From Puccinia triticina (taxonomy: Eukaryota; Basidiomycota; Pucciniomycetes; Pucciniales; Pucciniaceae), in the NCBI RefSeq assembly GCF_026914185.1, contig NC_070566.1, forward strand, positions 4,092,001 to 4,156,000: 64,000 nt of DNA, in the 5' to 3' direction. A model generated the notes under the pieces. It ran no database searches. It was not told where the DNA came from and saw only the letters and a program-made list of their open reading frames with translations. The position numbers and the translations under genes were made by a program. The number at the start of each line of letters is the position of its first letter. Within the stretch, counting starts at the first letter, position 1. Positions 23,989-32,404 of this stretch are shown here, piece after piece.

Positions 23989-25579
23989 TGTGGTGCTCCA
24001 TTGGTGTGACAATTCCAAAAGCACATTGTAGAGGTATTGGGACAGCATAGATACAGCTATCATTCATTATAAGAGGAGGAAGTTATATATAATACAAGCA
24101 GTGTATGTGTTGATGGGAGGAATGGATTCATTACAGACGGATGGATGAGGGATAGTGTTAGCACGGATGGAACGGCAGACTAGGATCATGTAGGATGGAC
24201 GGCGTGATCAGGGATGGAATGGAGGACCATTACTAGGTAGGATGGCAGGGAGGTGGAAGGGTGTTGTCAATAGAAGAGGTGGAAGGTATTGGGAGCACAT
24301 GTCTCAACCAGGAATGGAAGGGAGGATGGTGTGGTGTATCAAGTAAGGCAGTGTTATAAGGGTATATTATTTGTATAAGGGTATATTATCTTTATAAGGG
24401 TGGTATATTACTTTATAAGGGTCTAGGATTCAGTATGATGGGATATGGATGCGAGTATTAATTAGGGAGGAGGAAGAAGGAAGGATGGAGCAAGGTGGGA
24501 GGAGAGGCTTTGACCCCCAATATTCTGGATGGAAGAAGGCAACAGCTGGACATGCAGGCATATGGTAGGTTACGGAAGGTTGTTTGGGTCACCTAGCAAC
24601 ACATGATATCATGCAGTGCAGCATATGCAGGCAGATAAGGTGTTCAAGGAGCCTGCCTGCAGAATCAATTACATCATTGTTTGGCAGGCAGTGCAACACA
24701 TGCATATATTGCTGTGCAACTGATATCCCCTCCTGCAGAATCCATTACCTCATTGTTTGGCAGGCAGTGCAACACATGCATATCTTGCTGTGCAACTGAT
24801 ATCCCCTGCAGAAAATAGCCCTCACAAGGAGTTCCCCTGGAGCTAAATTCCCTCACCCTTCAATATATAAGGAGGCCTCTTTCCCCCCCTCATCAGATCT
24901 TTTCCCCCATCAGCCTAGGAAGGTTTGGTCACAGTGGTTAGTTTTAGTTACAGTGGTAGTTTAGTGGTAGTTTAGTGGTAGTGGTAGTGGTAGTGGTAGT
25001 GGTAGTGGTAGTGTTAAGTTTAAGTCAGTAGTAGTAGTAGTAGTAGTCAGGAGCTCTAGTAGTAATTAAAGTGCCTTATCAAGAGATTGTTAAGGAAGAG
25101 ATTATTACCAACTTCATCAACAACAATTATAACAAGTAGTAGTAGTGTAGTAGCAACCAGGAGCTCTAGTATTGATTAAAGTGCCTTATCAAGAGATTGT
25201 TTAAGGAAGAGATCATTACCAACCTTCTCATCAACAACCCAACATCAACAACAATTGTATTTTACATAATTGATCCCACTGGATTACATTATCCCCCCAT
25301 CATCAGAAGTTATAACAGATCTGAAAGAATAGTGATTTGAGGAATCTAGGTCTGATAGAGATTACTATACAAAAGTAAGATCTATCTTGGAATCAGCCAC
25401 ATCTTTATAAATATTGATTACAAGACTCTTAGTTATTTGCATAGTACCATTAGAGGGGCAGGTCTTTCAAACCACCCGTAAGTTGTAATAGCCTTTCAAC
25501 CTATTAGCAATTTATTTCCCCCTCAGAGGATATTTTCACCAAATAATAAAACATTTAGTGTCCCACAAGAGTCCCTACA
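23989..25579 (+). repeat. 3' LTR of element C
   Basis: Same length (1591 bp) and nearly the same sequence as 7148-8738, with the TATA box at 24864-24870. It is followed by the CCGG duplication. Confidence 0.95.
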
Positions 25580-27306
25580 CCGGAGTCCACTAACAGCGAC
25601 GAGATTGTCTCTCCGTCCCCTACACTACAGTTGAGATAGCCAAGGGGACAAGAGTAGAGATTCGGGTCAAAGTCCCCGTCGGGGTCAATTCCTTCCGCTA
25701 GCGTCCCTGATTTCACTTTCAGCGCCTCCGAACCAACCTTGACCCGCCTGCGGGAGACCCATTTCTTCACGCTGTCCGCTACAGAAGGAGAGATAGAGCA
25801 AATCTCAGCGACTGTCGTGGTCACCTGCAGGTCAAAGATCTTCTTGATGAACCCATCCATTGCGTTTGGGTGATCCCGAGAGACCTTGCGCTCGAACCGG
25901 ACTTTTGGCTGCGATCCGGTTGCCTTTGGCGGAGTGGCCGCTCAAGCGGGAGTCTCCTGAGGAATAGGGGCTGTTGGATCCGGCTCGTTCATGATTCGGT
26001 TGAAGAGTTTGGGCTCCTCCTCTAATACATCCTTCTTAGCATCCACAGGGCTAGCGGGGCCTTTGCAAATTGGTCTCTTCGGCTGACTGGAAGGTACAAG
26101 AGGAGCCTTATACGGCCGAGGCTCCTCGTGACGCTTCTTCCCTGCTGGATTGGCTTCGTAAACGTCCGCAAAAGACTGCAAATAAACCGCGGGTGCATAC
26201 CAAGGTTGCAGAGATCCGCAACTCGTCTTGTACTCAGTTTTAGCCGATTTGGATGCCTGGCGAGTCGGTGTCGAGGGCCTGGGTGGAACAGAAGAAGACG
26301 TAGGCTGATAGGAAGCCACAACATGTTGGATTGGCCGGCTACAATCGAATGGGATGAGAGCACCATTTGGGAGGAAGAAATTTGTTCCCCTCTGTTCGAC
26401 CAGCCCCTCATCCTTATCCTTTTGAAGTTCCATGCAACAAGACGTGCTGTGACGCTCACGGTGACAATAGTAGCAGATTAACGGTGGGCGCTCGGTCGTG
26501 CCCGGAGTCTGTTCCTTCTTCATGTACTGTCCAAAAGCCTTGAACATCTTGGTGAGTTCCTCCATCAATGGCTCCGTCTTGGTCGTCGCCTCCGGCGCCT
26601 TCGGTCGCTGCTCATTGGCCATCTTCTTCATCACCTCATTCGCCACTTGAAATGGGGACGATACCGGCGCCGAAGAACGAGTGTCTTCAAAAGTAAGAGA
26701 GATCTGGCCTTTCATGACAGTATCCACAGCACCTTGCAAGACCTTGAAAGCAGGAAGCCGCGCCTGATTATCGGGCGTAACAATAAGTGTACCCTCTTTG
26801 ATGAGCTGATCTTGGATTCAACTCTGAAAACCCTCCGAGAAGGCCTGGTAGAATGGCTTCTTGAGCTCCTCGGCCGACTCGATGTGACTCTTTGAAACAA
26901 GGTAAGCTTGAACGGGGTCCCATGATTTGCGAAAGGCGTGATAATCCAAGACCAAAGCTACACCTCCCTTCTTAACCCACTGATCCACCAGGGTTCCAAT
27001 GTCGCGCTCGGTAAAGAGAGCCTTATTGACATCCGCCCAGTAACTCAGCATCGCGGTTTTTAGCTTGGTCCAGTCAGGCGGCTTGTAGCCATCGAGAGGC
27101 ACCAAGATTGTACGCGTCTCCCCAGACTCGACGAAAGATCCAATCTGACAAGCCTTGTTGTAGTCAGACGCACCGTCCAACTCCGCCGCTAGCTCGTAGT
27201 CATCGAGGAATTGCTCAACATCGGAGCCCGTGAACTTCAGTGCCTTATCTTGAGGCTTGATCTTGACCATTTTCACACGCGGAGGGTCCGGAGAGATATT
27301 GGCCAT
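25580..27306 (-). pseudogene. gag: Gag-pro of copy A, 5' part
   Basis: Begins at 27306 (MANISPDPP), matching the Gag starts of B and D. The capsid-like region includes LKFTGSDVEQFLDDYELAA. The zinc knuckle CYYCHRERHSTSCC (CX2CX4HX4C) lies near 26470. A Pro/Ser-rich linker then leads to the first half of the protease, ending at LLVDS where element C is inserted. Two in-frame TGA stops, near 26818 (FQS*IQDQ, where B and D read FQGRIRDQ) and near 25940 (TPA*A, where B reads TPGRP), fit CGA to TGA changes. The remaining 3' part is 6717-7147. Confidence 0.9.
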
Positions 27307-27421
27307 TGCAAAGGAAAATCTGAGGGGAAAACCAAACAGAGAATCGAAGGGCGGCTCACAGCGGTGGCGATGATGCTTTGACAACAGTAGTAGGCTTTGA
27401 AGGTGCTACTAATTAGAGGGG

Positions 27422-27427
27422 ACTTAC
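27422..27427 (-). other. Splice-like module M1 donor, copy A
   Basis: Minus-strand GTAAGT in the leader. The module runs to about 27317, where GTTTTCCCCTCAG forms the acceptor, 10 nt before the gag ATG. It contains the CCCCTC, GCACCTTC and GTGAGCCGCC blocks. Confidence 0.65.
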
Positions 27428-27821
27428 TTCTATACCCTTTAATGCCCCGCCGCTGAAACACCAGAAATAAAAGAGAAAAGAAGTAATAGAATTCGGACCC
27501 TGAAACGGCCTGATTCAATGAAACAAGGTCTAGAGCGGCTCCTGAAACGAGGTGGGTGGCGAGGGATGAGAGGTGGCTCTGAGGCACTGTTGGCGCCTCA
27601 AAGGAATCCACTCAAAGGGGGAGAAACCGGTTGATCAAGATCGTTTGCAGAGGACTGATGGGATGGGCTCAGAGACACCGTTGGCGCCTCAAAGGAATCT
27701 GTGCCTCGCGTCACAAATGGGATGAAAATTGGATTGAAAGAGAATTGAAGCGGTTTCAGCTAGGATTCTGAGATTAAGCCGTATAGGAATCAAAAGAACA
27801 AGGAAAAAAAAAGGATTTATA

Positions 27822-27898
27822 ACCGCCAAGCGCCTCAAAACCACAGTCCGAGACTGTAAATCTTGAGGTCGCTGGTTTGATCCCGGCTTGGGGGACCA
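27822..27898 (-). promoter_or_regulatory. Extended tRNA-Tyr primer-binding site, copy A
   Basis: The plus strand shows the tRNA sense. It has an anticodon arm with loop CTGTAAA (anticodon GTA), variable loop AGGTC, a T-arm GCTGG-TTTGATC-CCGGC, acceptor TTGGGGG, discriminator A and CCA at 27896-27898. Element orientation is minus, so this is the complement of the tRNA, 2 nt from the LTR end. The D-arm side is only vaguely tRNA-like. Confidence 0.85.
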
Positions 27899-27900
27899 AA

Positions 27901-28676
27901 TATGGAGCTCTGTCCGGTGCTAGGCCGGCGGCAGCGCTGGGAGGGGAAAAGGTGCTCTGGGAGCTGCCCTCACGGATGGTCCGGAAAAGAGTCGTAGGGG
28001 ATTTGAGGTGATAGCTTTGGTGGAGTGGTTTTGAGAGTTCGCCGGGGTTTGGATCCTTGGCGGCGGTTTGGGTTTGTTGGGAAGGTGGATTCTGGAAGGG
28101 ACTCTGGGGATTCTTGATGGGACTCTTGACTTGAGAAAAGATCTTGAATTGATAACCCCTGACTTGGATCAGAACAGGTGCTATGGCCTCCCATCCTCCA
28201 AGTTTGCCCGGAACTTGGATTCCTGGAGGCCTGTCACAGACATGTCATCATCTCCTTGCGTGCCGTGCGCGCGCACACACCACAGACAACAACACAAAGA
28301 AAGAAAAGAAAACACAAAACAAAAGAGACACAGGCCAGACACACAGGTGAAACAAAAGACAATCAACAGATGAGAATAAATAAGACAACAGGAAGAGAAC
28401 AAAAAAATAGAGAAAAACATAAAAAAATAAGAATAACTCTGTGTTAGGACCAAGAAATGAGAAGATTGACTTGAGAGGAGAGAGAGACTATCAAGAAAAG
28501 AAGATGGGGGGAAAAAAAAGGAAAAGGTGAGGGAACAGAGCAGGAAAGGAGGCTGGGAATAAGAATCTGAAGTCATGAGGATTGAAGCTTGGAGGTCCTG
28601 AAACTGAAACTTGACGTCTGATGCCGGTGAGAGCGGAAACTGAGAACTGATCTTGACCACCGTATTGGTCACCACA
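27901..28676 (-). repeat. 5' LTR of copy A
   Basis: 776 bp, reading TGTGGTGACCAATACGG at 28676 to CAGAGCTCCATA at 27901 on the minus strand, so its ends are TG...TA. It contains the LTR hairpin at 28185-28231. The host-side flank reads ACGG on the element strand. Confidence 0.88.
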
Positions 28677-28679
28677 CCG

Positions 28680-28928
28680 TCTGGGAGGCATCCCTTCTGG
28701 ACAACTGTTGTATGGAGCAGTCGTCCGGGAGGTATCCCTCCCGGAGGACTTATAAATGTATCAGTTGACCGGGAGGGATCCCTCCCAGTCAACTACTGTA
28801 TGTATCAGTTGTCCGGGAGGGATCCATCCCGGACGACTGGGAGGGATCCCTCCCAGTCAACTATTGTATGAAGCAGTCAACTGGGATGGATATCTTTTGG
28901 TCAACTATTCTATTTATCAGTCAACCGG
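28680..28928. repeat. Palindromic satellite S1, second block
   Basis: Five to six palindromic units between copy A and copy B, same family as 1094-1859. The CAACCGG at its right edge supplies the CCGG target duplication of copy B. Confidence 0.88.
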
Positions 28929-29771
28929 TGTGGTGGCCCCTCTCGTGGCCAGCTAGTCAGGATCATTGCCGCCACCAGGATTGTCATCAAGAGTCCAGTT
29001 TCAGTTTCATTCCTCAAGTCTCAAGAAACATCAAGATTCTCAAGACCCTCAACTCCCCCATTTTTCCTCATCTTTCACCCTTCTCTTCCATACTCCTTCC
29101 CCCCTCTCTTTTTTCATCTGCTGTGGGTTTATTCCCTGGTTTCTTCTGGTTCTCTTCCTTCTATTCTTTTTTTGTTCTGTCTGTTTTGGCCTGAGTCTTT
29201 CTGCTTCCTCCTTCCTCTTTTCCTTCTCCTTTCCTCTGGTTCTTTTTCTTCTGTCTCCTCTCACTTTCATTTCTTTGTTCTTTGACTTGTGTTCTCTGTT
29301 TCCTGTTTCTCCTGTTTGTTGTGTGTGTGTGCGCGCGTAGCGCGCGGAGGAGATGATGAAATACACGTGACATGTGGCTCTCCCGGAGTCCAAGTTCGCC
29401 GAACTTGGATGATGGGAGAGGCATGGCATTCTGATCCCCAGAATACGGACCATCAAGAGTATATCGATCATATCTTCAGAGTTCAAACCTTCGAGCTCAG
29501 CTCGCCGATCTTTCTTCATCTAGAGTTTTCGCGATCCCCCTTCTTTCTCTTCGTTAAGATCACCTCCTACCCCCCCCCTTCAACAACAACAAAACAACCG
29601 CCGCCGAGGATCCAAAACCCCGGCGAACCTCTCAAAACCACCAACCCACCAAGCTATCCTCGATCCTTTTTCAGCGCTCATCTCGACGGACCACTCACTA
29701 CGAGGGCAGCCTAAACAGCACCCAATCCCCTCACACGACTGCCGCCGCTTAGCACGGACAGGAGTCCCATA
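28929..29771 (+). repeat. 5' LTR of copy B
   Basis: TGTGGTGGCCCC to GGAGTCCCATA. Pyrimidine-rich middle, (GT)n(GC)n tract near 29320-29345 and the LTR hairpin at 29378-29420. Confidence 0.95.
29378..29420 (+). promoter_or_regulatory. Conserved LTR hairpin
   Basis: Outer arms CTCTCCC and GGGAGAG enclose the near-perfect palindrome CCAAGTTCGCCGAACTTGG. Copy A has the same inner palindrome but outer arms GGCCTCC/GGAGGCC, a compensated change. Also present at 37006-37048 and in both D LTRs. Confidence 0.7.
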
Positions 29772-29773
29772 TT

Positions 29774-29851
29774 TGGTCCCCCGAGCCGGGATCGAACCAG
29801 CGACCTCAAGATTTACAGTCTCGCACTGTGGTTTTGAGGCCGTTTGGCGGT
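29774..29851 (+). promoter_or_regulatory. Extended tRNA-Tyr primer-binding site, copy B
   Basis: Two bases after the LTR, TGGTCCCCCGAGCCGGG and onward is complementary to the acceptor, T-arm, variable loop and anticodon arm of a tRNA-Tyr(GUA): about 50 nt instead of the usual 8-18. The T-arm (GCTGG/CCGGC) and anticodon stem (CGAGA/TCTTG) pair properly in the complement. A conserved but poorly tRNA-like segment extends it to about 75 nt. Confidence 0.88.
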
Positions 29852-30117
29852 TATAAAGCCCCTCCCTTTTCTTTTTTTTTCTGGGATTTCCATCCGTCTG
29901 AATTTCAGAATCCTAGCTGAAACTGCTTCGATCCTCTTCTAATCCAATCTTCATCCCGTTTGCGACGCGAGGGACGGTTTCTTTTGAGGTGCCGCCGGTG
30001 TCTCGGAGCCGCTCTAGTCCTCGTTTCATTGGATCAAGCCGTTTCAGGATCCGAATTCCCTTATTTCTTTTCTCTGTTATCTTAGGTGTTCAGCGGCGGG
30101 GCATAGGATTTGTAGAA

Positions 30118-30220
30118 GTAAGTCCCCTCCAACTAAGTTGCACCTCCGAGGTTTCTACATTGTCAAAACAATCTAGCCACTTCGTGAGCCTCCCTCGATA
30201 TCCGATCTTCTTTTTCCCAG
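30118..30220 (+). other. Splice-like module M1, copy B
   Basis: GTAAGT at 30118 to CTTTTTCCCAG at 30220 (103 nt) in the leader, 12 nt before the gag ATG. Internal blocks CCCCTCC, GCACCTCCG, TTCTAC and CCACTTCGTGAGCC are shared with M2-M4. Confidence 0.75.
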
Positions 30221-30232
30221 GCTCCGTTTACG

Positions 30233-32404
30233 ATGGCCGATCTCAACCCCAACTCCCCTCGCGGGAAGATGATCAAGATACAGCCGCAAGACAAGAGCTT
30301 GAAGTTTTCGGGCTCCGACGTGGAGCAATTTTTGGACGACTACGAGCTCGCAGCTGAACTGGATGGAGCGTCGGATTATGACAAGGCGCGGCAGATCGGT
30401 GCCTTTGTGGAGACGGGAGAGACGAGGACAATCCTTGCTACCCTCGATGGTTACAAGCCCCCCGACTGGACCAAACTCAAAGCGTCGATGCTGAGTTACT
30501 GGGTCGACGTCGACAAGGCTCTTTTCACCGAGAGAGACATCACGAGCTTGGTCGACGCGTGGGTAAAGAAGGGGGGGGTAGCCTCGGTATCCGATTATCA
30601 CGGGTTCCGCAAATCTTGGGATCCCATTCAGGCTTACCTGGTCTCGAAAGGTCACGTCGAGTCCGCCGAGGAGCTTAAGAAGGCTTTCTACCAGGCGTTT
30701 TCGGAAGGATTTCAGGGTCGCATCCGAGATCAGATGATCAAAGACAATACTTTAGTGGTTACGGTCGACAATCGGGCCCGGCTGCCGTCCTTTAAGGTGC
30801 TTCGAACGGCTATTGATACCGTCATGAAGGGTCAGATAGCTCTCACCTTTGAAGACACTCGCTCGGCCGCTCCTGTCGCCTCCTCCTTCCAAGAGGCAAA
30901 TGAAATCATGAAGAAAATGGGGTCCGATAAACGCCCCATGGCACCCACTCCCGCCTCAAAGCCCGAAGCCTCTGTGGACGAACTCACGAAGATGTTCAAG
31001 GCGTTTGAGCAGTACATGAAGCAAGGGGGCGGGAAATCTGGGCCGTCGAACGAGCGTGGGCCGATGATATGCTACTACTGCCATCGCGAGAATCACGGGA
31101 CTCTCCGCTGCGCCGAACTGCAGAAAGATCAGGAGGCGGGCCTAGTCGAAAAGAAGGGTAATAATTTTTTCCTGCCCAACGGGGCCCTCATCCCGTTCGA
31201 TCGCACTCGCCCAATCCGCCACGTAGTGGCCTCGTTCCAACCAAATCAGTCTTCGAGCTCTCGTCCCCAGTCTCCGGGACCGCGTCCGTCGACCCACTCC
31301 GCTTCCGTGGAGTTCAAGGCCAGTTGCGGGTCCTTAGAGCAATGGTACCCTCCCGCGATCTCATCTCGATCGTTCTCAGGTGGTTACGAGTCAGAGGCAG
31401 CTGGGAAGAAGCGGCACGAGGAGTCTAGGCCGTACAAGGCTCCCCTGGCGCCGCCTTCCCAAGCGAAACGCCCGCTACGGAAGCCGGCGACTGTCCCTAG
31501 CGGCCCCACGGAGTCGGAGCCAGTGGAAGAGCAGGAGCTCTTCGATCGGATCATGAACGATCCCGAACCCCGGTCGTCTACGCCCAAAGAAACTCCTGGC
31601 AGGCCAGCAACGCCGCCTAAAGCCACGAGCTCTCAGCCCAAGGTCCGTTTCGAGCGAGACGTCTCTCGAGACCATCCGGACGCGGTCGAGGGCTTCGTCA
31701 AGAAGATTTTTGACCTCCCGGTTTCGACAACGGTTGCTGAGATTTGCTCCGTCTCCCCGGCTGTATCGGATGGTGTTAAGAAATGGGTCTCACGGCGCCG
31801 CGTGGAGGTAGGCCCTGAGGAACTGAAAGTGCACTCGGGCACTCTGGCGGAAGGTCGGGAGTTCAGAGGATCTGAGGCAGAACCTTGTCTTTACTCCTGC
31901 CCGCTGGGCTATCTCACTTGTCTCATTGGAGCAGGGGAGAGCGCGGGTTCTCCGCTGATTGACTCGGGTTCGCAGCTGAATATCATATCGGATAGCATGG
32001 CGAATCAATTCAACTTGACTCCGCGCGTCAACTTTAGCTCAGCGGTCTATGGGATCAACAACCAGGCCTGCGAGTTGATTGGGGTTGCTGAGGATGTTCC
32101 GGTCCGAGTGGGCAAGAGCATCGTGGGCTATTGCCACTTCTGGATCACCCGTCAAGACAGTCCTTTCATCTTAGGCCGGCCGTTTCTAATGGACTTCGAG
32201 GCGACGCTTTTGTTCTCCCCCACGGCGGGAGAGCGGATCATCCTCCCCGACTCTGAAGGACGAAACATCGAGTTCTCACTATGTCCCGTCGAAAAGGGTC
32301 GATGGGAGAGGGAATTTCCGGCGCACGGGCGAAAGGCCGTGCTCACTCACTGCGGGCGCGTCACGGAATTGCCCGAGGGAGCGGAGCACCCGTCTTTTTT
32401 ATGA
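30233..32404 (+). CDS. gag: Gag-protease polyprotein of copy B
   Basis: 723-residue Gag plus aspartic protease of a Ty3/Gypsy element. It forms the particle and processes the polyproteins. Start ATG 30233 (MADLNPNSP) is homologous to the starts in A and D. A capsid-like helical region covers about residues 20-220. Zinc knuckle CYYCHRENHGTLRC (CX2CX4HX4C) begins at about residue 280. A Pro/Ser-rich linker carries conserved KRHEE and VRFERDVSR segments. The protease motif LIDSGSQLNIISD is near residue 576, and FILGRPFLMDF near residue 640. It ends PSFL-stop with the frameshift heptamer on the last two codons. It is preceded by the leader module M1. No stops or frameshifts were seen. Confidence 0.93.
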   Translation: MADLNPNSPRGKMIKIQPQDKSLKFSGSDVEQFLDDYELAAELDGASDYDKARQIGAFVETGETRTILATLDGYKPPDWTKLKASMLSYWVDVDKALFTERDITSLVDAWVKKGGVASVSDYHGFRKSWDPIQAYLVSKGHVESAEELKKAFYQAFSEGFQGRIRDQMIKDNTLVVTVDNRARLPSFKVLRTAIDTVMKGQIALTFEDTRSAAPVASSFQEANEIMKKMGSDKRPMAPTPASKPEASVDELTKMFKAFEQYMKQGGGKSGPSNERGPMICYYCHRENHGTLRCAELQKDQEAGLVEKKGNNFFLPNGALIPFDRTRPIRHVVASFQPNQSSSSRPQSPGPRPSTHSASVEFKASCGSLEQWYPPAISSRSFSGGYESEAAGKKRHEESRPYKAPLAPPSQAKRPLRKPATVPSGPTESEPVEEQELFDRIMNDPEPRSSTPKETPGRPATPPKATSSQPKVRFERDVSRDHPDAVEGFVKKIFDLPVSTTVAEICSVSPAVSDGVKKWVSRRRVEVGPEELKVHSGTLAEGREFRGSEAEPCLYSCPLGYLTCLIGAGESAGSPLIDSGSQLNIISDSMANQFNLTPRVNFSSAVYGINNQACELIGVAEDVPVRVGKSIVGYCHFWITRQDSPFILGRPFLMDFEATLLFSPTAGERIILPDSEGRNIEFSLCPVEKGRWEREFPAHGRKAVLTHCGRVTELPEGAEHPSFL

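Larger units (their letters stand above)
7148..25579 (+). mobile_element. Ty3/Gypsy element C nested in copy A
   Basis: 18,432-bp LTR element bounded by two 1591-bp LTRs (TG...CA) and a 4-bp CCGG target duplication (7144-7147, 25580-25583). Order: LTR, primer site, gag-pro (8847-11744), unknown ORF (11997-12797), antisense spliced ORF (about 13413-14099), a long repeat-rich interval with a family-E solo LTR, pol (19963-23148), G-rich polypurine tract, LTR. The LTRs look nearly identical, with only a few substitutions noticed (for example near 7172 and 7231), so insertion is recent. Even so, gag and pol contain stop codons. The coding DNA is more AT-rich than that of A, B and D. Confidence 0.95.
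1860..28676 (-). mobile_element. Ty3/Gypsy copy A, decayed, interrupted by element C
   Basis: A minus-strand LTR retrotransposon with its 5' LTR at 27901-28676 and a truncated 3' LTR at 1860-2483. The order on the minus strand is LTR, tRNA-Tyr primer site, leader, gag-pro, -1 frameshift site, pol (RT, RNase H, integrase, GPY/F), polypurine tract, LTR. Element C (7148-25579) is inserted in the protease codon with a CCGG target duplication. Removing C leaves about 8.4 kb. Five in-frame TGA stops, all at positions where a coding copy has Arg or a close equivalent, make it non-functional. It is more diverged than copies B and D but has the same architecture. Confidence 0.92.

Noticed and set aside
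29289..29714. 140-156 codon ORFs repeated near 29289, 36917, 54084 and 61770
   Set aside because: All are inside Gypsy LTRs and overlap each other on both strands; no domain.
29774..29851. Functional tRNA-Tyr gene
   Set aside because: It lies in antisense directly after an LTR in three copies, lacks the 5' acceptor strand and a proper D-arm, and includes CCA. It is a primer-binding site.
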